Below, in pieces: positions 27,955-35,127 of a stretch of 64,000 bases of DNA (within the stretch, counting starts at the first letter, position 1; each line of letters starts with the position of its first letter). The stretch comes from Truepera radiovictrix DSM 17093 (GTDB taxonomy: Bacteria > Deinococcota > Deinococci > Deinococcales > Trueperaceae). Location of the stretch: assembly GCF_000092425.1 (NCBI RefSeq), contig NC_014221.1:749001-813000 (forward strand), given 5' to 3'. Below the pieces are notes generated by a model that searched no databases, had not been told where the DNA came from, and saw only the letters and a list, made by a program, of their open reading frames with translations. The position numbers and the translations under genes were made by a program.

Positions 27955-28181
27955 GCCGCGGGAGGTACCGTGACAAGGCGCCGTTCACGCTCAGCCGCAA
28001 AAGCGATGCACGCTTTTAGATCCTCTTTGGTGAGGTCGGGGAAATCCTGTAGGATCTCCTCTTCCGTCATGTCGGAAGCGAGATAGTCGAGTACTTCGTA
28101 GACGGTGATGCGGAGCCCCCGAACGCAAGGCTTACCACCACGCTTGTTCGGATCTATGGTGATGTAGTCTCGGTAGTCCAT
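27951..28181 (-). CDS. DUF433 protein, partner of the PIN-like gene
   Basis: 76 residues with the DUF433 pattern: YITIDPNKRGGKPCVRGLRITVYEVLDYLASDM, a winged/helix-turn-helix-like fold, then EEEILQDFPDLTKEDLKACIAFA. It is the presumed antitoxin and DNA-binding partner of the DUF5615 protein. It is encoded first and overlaps it by 4 nt. The ATG lies 7 nt after a TANNNT box. Confidence 0.9.
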   Translation of the reverse strand: MDYRDYITIDPNKRGGKPCVRGLRITVYEVLDYLASDMTEEEILQDFPDLTKEDLKACIAFAAERERRLVTVPPAA

Positions 28182-28188
28182 GCTTACC

Positions 28189-28194
28189 AGCTTA
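28189..28194 (-). promoter_or_regulatory. -10 box before the DUF433 gene
   Basis: Minus-strand TAAGCT ends 7 nt before the ATG at 28181, consistent with another leaderless start. Confidence 0.4.
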
Positions 28195-28520
28195 GGGTCG
28201 TGCCCGATCGGTGTGCAAGCGAAGGACGTCTCGAGGCCCCTGCCGAACCCCTAGAGGGTAGTGAAAGACTCCCTTATGAGAAGCTTTTAACGGTCCTCCG
28301 CACCGAAGACGGTTACAGTATCGCCCCCAAAGCGGCCACATATGCCGTCTGCGTGAGCTTTTTGACATCTCCTGCCCAAGTGCCGCGGATGAGCGAAAAG
28401 TAATAATCCTGTGACAGTTCACCCCGTATCTTCATCCCAGCGAACGAGGTTCGCAGCAATGCCAGCGAGCAACCGGCCATCATCCATCCCGTATCCGGAA
28501 GCTCAAGAAGGGGTACAGCT
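28195..28520. other. intergenic region upstream of the pilin genes
   Basis: Lower in GC than the surroundings. A TTGACA-like hexamer occurs at 28362-28367, but no -10 lies at the right distance; TAATAATCC begins at 28401. A 67-codon frame inside it has no ribosome-binding site or recognisable domain and is not called. Confidence 0.4.
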
Positions 28521-28898
28521 ATGCGCAACGCCAAAGGTCGCCAAGCCAACCAAGGTTTCACCCTTATCGAACTGCTGATCGTCATCGCCATTATCGGCAT
28601 TCTCGCGGCGGTCCTCATTCCAAACCTCCTGCAGGCGCGCAACCGCGCGAACGATACCGCAGCCCAAGCCTACATCCGTAACTGCTACACGGCGGTCGAA
28701 AGCCAGCGCGACCCAGTGACGCAAGCGCTTCCAACCGCGGCGACCTGTGACGCGCTCGAGCCTGGAGTTCCCACGCCTGCTGCGGTCACGGGACCGGGAA
28801 CGATTACGGCTGACGGCAACGGTGGGTTCAGCGTCGCGGCGACGAGCGTCACGAACACCAACTTCACCTTCGACGGCGCCACGATGACCTCGAACTAG
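28521..28898 (+). CDS. type IV pilin-like major subunit
   Basis: 125 residues. A short basic leader (MRNAKGRQANQG) precedes the class III cleavage motif G|FTLIELLIVIAIIGILAAVLIP, with Glu at mature position 5, followed by a long hydrophobic helix. The globular part is small and has one cysteine pair (NCYTAV and TCDAL) for a probable disulfide loop. It would be processed by prepilin peptidase and assembled into a pilus used for adhesion or DNA uptake. The ribosome-binding site is GAAGGGG. A terminator follows at 28921. Confidence 0.94.
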   Translation: MRNAKGRQANQGFTLIELLIVIAIIGILAAVLIPNLLQARNRANDTAAQAYIRNCYTAVESQRDPVTQALPTAATCDALEPGVPTPAAVTGPGTITADGNGGFSVAATSVTNTNFTFDGATMTSN

Positions 28899-28920
28899 GC
28901 TGGCAGTTGACGTCTGGAGA

Positions 28921-28948
28921 AGCCGAGCCCAGTCGCTCGGCTTTTTCC
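28921..28948 (+). terminator. intrinsic terminator between the two pilin genes
   Basis: Perfect 8-bp arms AGCCGAGC (28921-28928) and GCTCGGCT (28935-28942) around CCAGTC, followed by TTTTCC. It should end much of the first pilin transcript, leaving the next genes to readthrough or a separate promoter. Confidence 0.85.
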
Positions 28949-28957
28949 TTGCACTTT

Positions 28958-28985
28958 CTCTCGAGGTTTGGCTCTCGAGGTTTGG
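28958..28985 (+). repeat. 14-bp tandem duplication
   Basis: CTCTCGAGGTTTGG occurs twice with no gap (28958-28971 and 28972-28985). The second copy runs into AGGTG and forms the GGAGG ribosome-binding site of the second pilin-like gene. Confidence 0.85.
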
Positions 28986-28993
28986 AGGTGACC

Positions 28994-29365
28994 GTGACGG
29001 TCTTCCGTACAGGCGGGTATAGCCTTATCGACGCGCTTATGGTGGTTTTTATCGTCGGTTTGCTGACCGCCATCCTCACGCCAAACCTACGGCGCGCTGT
29101 CGCGACTGCCAACGACGCGGCCACGAAAGCCTACATCCATCACGTCATCAAGGGCGTCGAGGCAGAGCGAGATATCGCCACGATGACCCTGCCCGCGGCA
29201 AAGACGTGCGCCGCGCTCGCCCACCTGCGCGCCGATCCTTTAAGCGTGGCGAGCTGCGTCTACGACCCGGACGTCGCTAACGAGACCTATACGATCAGCG
29301 CTACGAGCGTCACGGGCAAGCGCTTTTACTACAATGGCGCTGAGGTCGTGCAGCTCGAGCCGTAG
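28994..29365 (+). CDS. type IV pilin-like minor protein with a variant cleavage motif
   Basis: 123 residues starting at the GTG at 28994, 5 nt after GGAGG. The leader VTVFRTG precedes G|YSLIDALMVVFIVGLLTAIL, so mature position 5 is Asp instead of the near-universal Glu. The body resembles the preceding pilin (AYIHHVIKGVEAERD against AYIRNCYTAVESQRD; TISATSVTGKRF against SVAATSVTNTNF) and has two cysteines, KTCAAL and ASCVYD. It is probably a minor pilin or a diverged duplicate. Confidence 0.88.
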   Translation: MTVFRTGGYSLIDALMVVFIVGLLTAILTPNLRRAVATANDAATKAYIHHVIKGVEAERDIATMTLPAAKTCAALAHLRADPLSVASCVYDPDVANETYTISATSVTGKRFYYNGAEVVQLEP

Positions 29366-29379
29366 CCCATAGGAGCGCT

Positions 29380-29586
29380 ATGAAGACAACCCTGCGCGTC
29401 CTTTCCCTCGCCGCGCTCGTGCTCGGCACCTTTTGGGGCACCTACGCGCTCGCCAACGGTTTTCGGGCGCCAGACAGCGATCCCTGGTACTTCGTGCCGC
29501 AGGCGGCGGGCTTTTATCTGTTCGGCGCGACCGGTTGGGCCGTTTTGGGGGCGCTCGCGCGGTTGTTGCGGGGCTCGAGGCGTTAG
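29380..29586 (+). CDS. small membrane protein after the pilin pair
   Basis: 68 residues, with AGGAG before the ATG, starting 14 nt after the second pilin gene. Two hydrophobic spans are seen (LRVLSLAALVLGTFWGTYAL and FYLFGATGWAVLGALARLL), with a polar loop RAPDSDPWYF between them and a basic tail. No family is recognised. Linkage suggests an accessory role in pilus assembly or simply cotranscription. Confidence 0.7.
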   Translation: MKTTLRVLSLAALVLGTFWGTYALANGFRAPDSDPWYFVPQAAGFYLFGATGWAVLGALARLLRGSRR

Positions 29587-29660
29587 GGGGTAAGAGCATG
29601 GTCTTTGCCCCCCCGCGCCCCACCCCCAAGGGTGAGCGCCACCCCGCACCGGGCGAACGC

Positions 29661-29687
29661 TAAAAAGCCCCACCGAGGTGCGGGGCT
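29661..29687 (-). terminator. intrinsic terminator for the small acidic-protein genes
   Basis: Read on the minus strand, AGCCCC and GGGGCT arms (29682-29687 and 29666-29671) enclose a small bulged stem and are followed by TTTTTA. It lies 30 nt beyond the stop of the 56-residue protein gene. Confidence 0.75.
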
Positions 29688-29716
29688 CCTTGGCTTTGCG
29701 CTCTGGGCCGGGTGCG

Positions 29717-29887
29717 CTAGGCGCCGCTCTCCTCGCGAGTGCGCTTTTCGCGCTCTTGGCGCATCTCCTCTTCCCAGGCGTCGACCCGTTTTTTCTGCTC
29801 CTCAAAGGTGTCGTCGAGCTCGAGCTCTTTTGGGGTGTCGCCGTCGGCGTCGTCGGGTCTGGCGTCGTCGGCTTCGGGGTTGTCCAC
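29717..29887 (-). CDS. 56-residue acidic protein
   Basis: Starts at a GTG at 29887 with GAGGAGGAG upstream and ends just before a T-tailed terminator. The first half is Asp/Pro-rich (NPEADDARPDDADGDT) and the second half a charged helix (FEEQKKRVDAWEEEMRQERE). It has no hydrophobic core and no recognised family. It follows a second acidic gene 25 nt upstream, so the two form a unit. Confidence 0.65.
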   Translation of the reverse strand: MDNPEADDARPDDADGDTPKELELDDTFEEQKKRVDAWEEEMRQEREKRTREESGA

Positions 29888-29912
29888 GCGGGCTCCTCCT
29901 CGCGGGGGGTGT

Positions 29913-30188
29913 TTAGAGCTCCTCGCGATCGTCGTACGTCAGCTCGTCCTCGATAAGGTCGTCTTCGATGGCCTCGAGCTCGTCGTCGTCGAGGTCGTCG
30001 CTGTAGTCCTCGTCGTCGAGCTCGAGCTCGTCCTCGTCGACCTCCTCGTCGAAGTCGTCCTCGTCGACGTCTTCGTACTGGTCATCGTCGGGGTAGATGT
30101 CGTCCTCTAGGGGTTCGGCGTCGGAGAACAGGTAGCTAGAAGGGGGCTGCATGACGGGCTCTGCGTTGAAGCGCTGCGCTGTGTTCAT
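29913..30188 (-). CDS. 91-residue highly acidic protein
   Basis: An ATG start with TAGGAG upstream. After an ordinary N-terminus (NTAQRFNAEPVMQPPSSYLF) the rest is nearly all Asp, Glu, Leu and Tyr (for example DDDQYEDVDEDDFDEEVDED). It resembles no enzyme. It could be an unstructured metal- or protein-binding chain or a nucleic-acid mimic; this is speculation. It lies upstream of the 56-residue acidic gene in one transcript. Confidence 0.65.
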   Translation of the reverse strand: MNTAQRFNAEPVMQPPSSYLFSDAEPLEDDIYPDDDQYEDVDEDDFDEEVDEDELELDDEDYSDDLDDDELEAIEDDLIEDELTYDDREEL

Positions 30189-30283
30189 ACCGGCTCCTAT
30201 CGCGGTGTGGTCTTGACCCTCTGCTATTGTGAGCTGAGGCGCAAAACGAGATTGTAGGGCGGAGCAACGAGCTGCTCCCGACG

Positions 30284-30311
30284 CTCATTGCTCAGTACTC
30301 ATTGCTCATCG
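30284..30311. repeat. four-unit heptad array
   Basis: CTCATTG, CTCAGTA, CTCATTG and CTCATCG in exact phase, of the same unit family as the longer arrays at 19483, 24301 and 25508. It lies between the acidic gene start and the regulator stop at 30321. Confidence 0.75.
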
Positions 30312-30320
30312 CTGTGCTGC

Positions 30321-31262
30321 CTACGTGTAGCGCACCTGCAGCACGATGTCTTGCGGGTAGTTGCCGAAGCGCCGCCCGAAGAGGTTGAGGCCGCCGACGT
30401 GGTGGGCGTTCTCTTTGACGCCGATGCGCACCGCTATAAAGCGCTCGCCGTGGAGCCTGAGGTCATCCAGGGTGATCTCGGAGAGCCGGACGCCGTCGAC
30501 GAAAGCGCCCTCCCGGGTGACGCTAAAGACCTTGAGGAGCCCAAACTGCGAGTTGCGGTCCTCCCACCAGTCGGGGGTGAGGTGCCCGCGCTGCCCGCCG
30601 AAGTCGCCGGGGCTCGTCCAGGTGCCGAGCTCGCGCCCGTTAAGCCAGACCGTGATGTCCGAGGGCCAGGGGGTGCGGTGCAGGGGCGCTTCGCTGCACA
30701 CCTCGAAGCTGACGCTGAGGCTCTCCAGGGTGGCGCCCGCGGGGACGCGGTTGGGAAAGCGGTACTCGGCGTAGCCTTGATGAAACCAGAGGAGCTGGGC
30801 GCGTAGGCGCTCGGGTTCGAAAAACGAGGTGGGGTCGTCGAAGAGTCCGATGATACCCTCCTCGCTCGCCAGGCCACAGCTCGGAACGGCGCGCAGATCG
30901 GTGTAGGCGCCGATCGGCATGCTGATCTCGATCATCTGGGCGCCCTGGCGCCGAGACTGCGGGAGCCGTATGTGCAGGGTATCGACGGCGCGCGCGCAGA
31001 TCTTTTGAGAGCCGCGCACGGCGGGTTTGCGTTCGGTGAGGAGCAACCCGGCGGCCTCGAGGATGCCGATATGCAGCGTCGCCGTCGAGAGCGGCAGGCC
31101 GAGGGCGGCGGCGATCTCGCTCGTGTTGAGGAGCTGATCGCTCAAGAGCTCCAGGATGCGCAGGCGCGGTTCGGAAGCGAGCGCCCGCAGCACCTCGTTG
31201 GCGCGGGGGTTGCGCGCGTCGGCCTGAAGGATAAGGTCGCGGGACGTGGGGGACTCGGTCAT
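30321..31262 (-). CDS. ArsR-type regulator with a C-terminal beta-rich domain
   Basis: 313 residues, much longer than a plain ArsR. The N-terminal winged helix (about 20-85: VLRALASEPRLRILELLSD, NTSEIAAALGLPLSTATLHIGILEAAGLL) is followed by a beta-rich domain of about 200 residues with repeated strand patterns (ISMPIGAYTDLRAVPSCGL, SDITVWLNGRELGTWTSPGD). That part probably senses a carbohydrate. It is divergent from the GH2/ABC/GH43 operon, which it likely controls. The sugar-binding role is inferred. Confidence 0.85.
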   Translation of the reverse strand: MTESPTSRDLILQADARNPRANEVLRALASEPRLRILELLSDQLLNTSEIAAALGLPLSTATLHIGILEAAGLLLTERKPAVRGSQKICARAVDTLHIRLPQSRRQGAQMIEISMPIGAYTDLRAVPSCGLASEEGIIGLFDDPTSFFEPERLRAQLLWFHQGYAEYRFPNRVPAGATLESLSVSFEVCSEAPLHRTPWPSDITVWLNGRELGTWTSPGDFGGQRGHLTPDWWEDRNSQFGLLKVFSVTREGAFVDGVRLSEITLDDLRLHGERFIAVRIGVKENAHHVGGLNLFGRRFGNYPQDIVLQVRYT

Positions 31263-31415
31263 CGGTACCTCGGTAGTGGCAAGGCGAGCTCGTGGGGGCG
31301 GTGCCCCGACGCTACCCCCCTGGGAATGACCCCAATGTACGACGCCCGTGGGCGGCCTAGCGAGGTCGTGACGACGCCCGCAGCGCGCTCAGAAAGTCGA
31401 GCGGGAGTCGTTTTT

Positions 31416-31447
31416 ATCACAGAAAAACATGCATAAAAACATGTGAT
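31416..31447. promoter_or_regulatory. candidate operator in the regulator/GH2 intergenic region
   Basis: A 32-bp dyad bounded by ATCACA (31416-31421) and TGTGAT (31442-31447), also containing two direct copies of AAAAACATG (31423-31431 and 31435-31443). It is strikingly AT-rich for this genome. It lies between divergent genes, so it is a good candidate site for the ArsR-type regulator or a CRP-like protein. Confidence 0.5.
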
Positions 31448-31570
31448 CGTTTCTGGATCATTAGAGGCGGTGTGTCGGCTAGTCGTGGCGAGCCTTAGCC
31501 TAGCAGAAAACCGTCTCTGAAGGGCTTTTGAGGGGGTGTATTTGGGGGTGGACGGGTGGGGGCGGTGGGT

Positions 31571-31599
31571 TTGACAAAGGCGCGCGCATGTACTACACT
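31571..31599 (+). promoter_or_regulatory. sigma-70-type promoter of the GH2 operon
   Basis: TTGACA (31571-31576), a 17-bp spacer and TACACT (31594-31599): the best promoter match in the window. The leader to the TTG start is about 120 nt. Confidence 0.8.
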
Positions 31600-31727
31600 G
31601 CGGCTCAGTAAGCTACAGGTAAACATGAAGCTTTTGGGTGGGCTCGAGCGCTGCACCTCGCGCGCTGTAGTGGCGGACGTTTGAGGCGCTTCCGTGCGGG
31701 CCCACCGAGGACGCGAAGGAGACTCCG

Positions 31728-33590
31728 TTGGACGACACCCCAGCTGTTCCCCCCGAGCCCCACCGCGAGGCGCCTGCAGGGGTGGTTGACGCGGCGTATC
31801 CGCGGCCGCAGCTGCGGCGCGCGGCGTGGCGGTCGCTCGACGGCCCCTGGCGCCTTGCGTTCGGTGACGCGCGCACGCCGGAGGCGGTCGTGTGGACGCA
31901 CGAGATCACCGTGCCCTTTCCGCCGGAGTCGGCGGCGTCGGGGATCGGTGACGGCGACTTTCATCCGGTCGTGTGGTACGAGCGCCCCTTCACGGTGCCG
32001 CCGACGTGGGCGGGGCGGCGGGTGCTGCTGCACTTCGGGGCGGTGGACTACGCGGCGACGGTGTGGGTCAACGGGCACCTGGTGGCCACCCACGAGGGGG
32101 GGCACACGCCCTTTTGGGCCGACATCACGGACGCCCTCAGGGGGGAGCCGGGGGCCGAGCAGCGCGTGACGGTGCGCGCCGAGGACGACCCCTGGGACCT
32201 GCACAAGCCGCGCGGCAAACAGGACTGGCTCAAAGAGCCGCACGCGATCTGGTACCCGCGCACCACCGGCATCTGGCAGAGCGTGTGGCTCGAGCCCGTA
32301 GGGGAGGCGCGCGTCAGCGGCTTGCGCGTCACCCCCGACGTGGCACACTTTAGCCTCCTCCTAGAGGTGAGCTGCGCGCTCCCGAGCGCCTCTGGCGCCG
32401 AACCTGGCATCGCGCCGGGGGGTGAGCTGACGCTCGAGTTCACCTTGCGGCGCGGTGAAGAGGTCTTGGCGCGCGACACCGCCGCCTTGAGCGCCCGCGG
32501 CGCGCACGCCACCGTGCGGCGCACCCTACACCTAGACGACCCCGGCATCGACGACGCGCGCGCGCACCTGCTGTGGAGCCCCGAGTCGCCGACGCTGCTG
32601 GAGCTTGACGTGGTGCTCCGGCGCGAGGGCGAGGTGCTCGACCGCGTGGCGAGCTACACGGCGCTGCGCTCGGTCGAGGTGCGCGGTGGGCACTTTTTCC
32701 TCAACGGGCGGCCCTACTTTTTGCGCCTGGCGCTCGACCAGGGCTACTGGGACGACACGCTCCTCGCGGCGCCCTCGCCGGAGGCGCTCCGCAAGGACGT
32801 CGAGCTGGCCAAGGCGATGGGGTTTAACGGGGTGCGCAAGCACCAGAAGCTCGAGGACCCGCGTTACCTCTTTTGGGCCGACCGCCTGGGGCTGCTCGTC
32901 TGGACGGAGCTGCCGAGCGCCTACGCTTTTTCGCCACAGACCGCCGCGCGCCTTACAAGGGAGTGGTTGGAGGCGATCGCGCGCGACTACAACCACCCGT
33001 GCGTGGTCGCTTGGGTGGCCTTTAACGAGTCCTGGGGCGTCCCCGATCTGCCGCTCGTGGCGGCGCAGCGGCACCTCGTAGCGGCGCTCTATCACCTCGC
33101 CAAGAGTCTGGACCCGCACCGGCCGGTCGTCGGCAACGACGGTTGGGAGCACGTGGTCACCGACCTGCTGACCATCCACGACTACAGCCGCGACCCGGAG
33201 ACCTTGCGCGCGCGCTACGGCACGCGCGCGGCCGCGCAGGAGAGCAGTGTGCACGTCCGGCCAGCCGGGCGCGAGGTCGTGCTCACGGGGTTTGAGGAGG
33301 CGGTGAACGTGCGGGAGGCGCCGATCGTCCTCTCCGAGTTCGGCGGGGTGCGCTACGCGCCGCCGCAAGCGGGCCAGGGTTGGGGCTACGACCAGGTCGA
33401 GAGCGAGGAGGCGCTCTTGGCGCGCTACCGCGCCCTCATCGCCGCGGCGTCCGAGGCGGGGTTGGCGGGGTTTTGCTACACCCAGTTCGCCGACACCTTC
33501 CAGGAGCAGAACGGGCTGCTCTATAGCGACCGGCGGCCCAAGCTGCCGTTGGAGGCGCTTTACGAGGCGACCGCGCAGCGACGGCACTAA
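31728..33590 (+). CDS. glycoside hydrolase family 2 protein
   Basis: 620 residues from a TTG with GAAGGAG 8 nt upstream. Order: sugar-binding jelly roll (about 20-190, ending WYPRTTGIWQSVWLEPV), an immunoglobulin-like domain (190-300), then the TIM barrel (about 310-610). Catalytic acid/base is E434 in AFNESWG and the nucleophile is E537 in IVLSEFGG. Family members are beta-galactosidases, glucuronidases or mannosidases. No signal peptide is seen, so it probably acts on imported oligosaccharides. Confidence 0.92.
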   Translation: MDDTPAVPPEPHREAPAGVVDAAYPRPQLRRAAWRSLDGPWRLAFGDARTPEAVVWTHEITVPFPPESAASGIGDGDFHPVVWYERPFTVPPTWAGRRVLLHFGAVDYAATVWVNGHLVATHEGGHTPFWADITDALRGEPGAEQRVTVRAEDDPWDLHKPRGKQDWLKEPHAIWYPRTTGIWQSVWLEPVGEARVSGLRVTPDVAHFSLLLEVSCALPSASGAEPGIAPGGELTLEFTLRRGEEVLARDTAALSARGAHATVRRTLHLDDPGIDDARAHLLWSPESPTLLELDVVLRREGEVLDRVASYTALRSVEVRGGHFFLNGRPYFLRLALDQGYWDDTLLAAPSPEALRKDVELAKAMGFNGVRKHQKLEDPRYLFWADRLGLLVWTELPSAYAFSPQTAARLTREWLEAIARDYNHPCVVAWVAFNESWGVPDLPLVAAQRHLVAALYHLAKSLDPHRPVVGNDGWEHVVTDLLTIHDYSRDPETLRARYGTRAAAQESSVHVRPAGREVVLTGFEEAVNVREAPIVLSEFGGVRYAPPQAGQGWGYDQVESEEALLARYRALIAAASEAGLAGFCYTQFADTFQEQNGLLYSDRRPKLPLEALYEATAQRRH

Positions 33591-33712
33591 CGAGCCGCCG
33601 ACGCGCGACGGAGGGGGGAGCTATGGCCTAGCGCGTACGAAGGGGTAAACCGCACGGCAACGACCAGGCCCCGCCTGAAGCGGGGGTGCAGTGACGCTAG
33701 AGGAGGCGTGAT

Positions 33713-35077
33713 GTGGTAAAGCGGAACACGGTGCAGGAAAACAGGGTGAAGCGGCAAGCGGCGCGACGGCGTAGGGTGCAGCGGCGGTTCGGCAGGCGCA
33801 CCCAGGCGGCTGCGATGACGGCGCTGCTCCTCACGGGCGGCCTGTCGCTCGCGCAGGTGACCTGCAGCGAAGAGGCGAGCGGCGCGCAGATCACCTTTTG
33901 GAACGGCTTTAGCGGCCCCGACGGCGAGTTTATGACGCAGATGGTCAACGCCTTTAACCAGGAGAACGAGCAGGGCGTCAGCGTCAACATGACCATCCAA
34001 CCCTTTACCGACTACTACAACACCGTCAACGCCGCCCTAGCCTCCAGGACGCTCCCCGACGTGCTGCAGGTCCACCTCGACCAGATCGCCACCCAAGCGG
34101 TGCGCGGCACCATCCGCCCGCTGGACGAGGCGCTTCTAGAGACGCTCGGCGTCCGCGCGGACGACTACCCGGAGGCCGTCTGGAACGGCACGCAGTATAA
34201 CGGCGAGCGCTACGCCGTGCCTTTAGACATCCACCCACTCGTGATGTGGTACAACCGCGACGCCTGGGAGGCGGCTGGGCTCGAGGACCCCGCGGGGCGC
34301 GTGCTGGGGGCCGAGGAGTATAGAGCGGCGCTCGAAGCGCTGAGCGAGCAGGGCGAGGGCGCGGTGGCGTGGTCGGTGACGACGGGGTTTCCCATCACCT
34401 GGATGTTTGAAATCCTGCTCTACCAGTTTGGCGGCGATCGCTTTAACGAAGACGGCACCGAGGTGGCCTACAACAGCGAGGCGGGGGTGCAGGCTTTGAC
34501 CTACCTGCGCGACGCGCAAGCGGCCTTTTCGCGGCCCAACCTGCCGGTCGACGCGGGCGTCACGGCCTTTAAGCAGGGTCAGTCCTACACCGAGTGGAAC
34601 GGCACCTGGCAGCTCGCCAACCTCACGGGTGAAGGGTTCGCCCCCGGGTGGGGGGCGCCGATTCCCAACATCGGCGGCACGTACGCGGTCACGGCGGGCG
34701 CGCACACCTTGGCGCTCGGCAACACGGCGACCGAGGACCCCGCGAAGACGGCGGCGGCAAGCTGCTTTATCGGCTACTTGAGCACGAACTCGCTCGAGTG
34801 GGTCGCGGGCGCGGGGCACATCCCGGCGAGCCTCTCGGTGCGCGAGAGCGAGGCGTTTCAGGCGCTCGAGGCCCAGGCCTCGTACGCGGTGATGGCCGAC
34901 GCGGCGGTGTTCCCGCCCACCATCCCCGGGATCACCGACGCCCTCGCCCCCCTGGCGCAAGCGGTCGAGGCGGTGATGGCGGGTCAGCAGACCGACATCC
35001 AGGCGGCGCTCAACGACGCGGCCGCGCAAGGCAACCAGATCCTGGAGCAAAACCGCCAGCGCTACGGCGGTCGCTAG
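33713..35077 (+). CDS. extracellular solute-binding protein of a sugar ABC importer (family 1)
   Basis: 454 residues from a GTG with AGGAGG upstream. An unusually long, arginine-rich N-terminus (about 30 residues) precedes the signal hydrophobic core MTALLLTGGLSLAQ. The mature part has the family start ITFWNGFSGPDGEFMTQMVNAF and later PLDIHPLVMWYNRDAW and YTEWNGTWQLAN. It captures an oligosaccharide for the two downstream permeases. No ATPase gene is in the operon, so a shared MsmK/MalK-type ATPase elsewhere is likely. Confidence 0.92.
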   Translation: MVKRNTVQENRVKRQAARRRRVQRRFGRRTQAAAMTALLLTGGLSLAQVTCSEEASGAQITFWNGFSGPDGEFMTQMVNAFNQENEQGVSVNMTIQPFTDYYNTVNAALASRTLPDVLQVHLDQIATQAVRGTIRPLDEALLETLGVRADDYPEAVWNGTQYNGERYAVPLDIHPLVMWYNRDAWEAAGLEDPAGRVLGAEEYRAALEALSEQGEGAVAWSVTTGFPITWMFEILLYQFGGDRFNEDGTEVAYNSEAGVQALTYLRDAQAAFSRPNLPVDAGVTAFKQGQSYTEWNGTWQLANLTGEGFAPGWGAPIPNIGGTYAVTAGAHTLALGNTATEDPAKTAAASCFIGYLSTNSLEWVAGAGHIPASLSVRESEAFQALEAQASYAVMADAAVFPPTIPGITDALAPLAQAVEAVMAGQQTDIQAALNDAAAQGNQILEQNRQRYGGR

Positions 35078-35127
35078 GTGCGGGGGGGGCGAGGTGCCCC
35101 CCTCTAAGCCGCTCTAAGGAGGCGCGT

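Noticed and set aside
28200-28403. 67-codon frame upstream of the pilin gene
   Set aside because: No ribosome-binding site, no domain, and it lies in the probable control region.
34648-35127. Long N-terminal extension of the first GH2-operon permease
   Set aside because: The extension is out-of-frame reading of the binding-protein gene; the ATG at 35128 has AAGGAGG and gives the family length.
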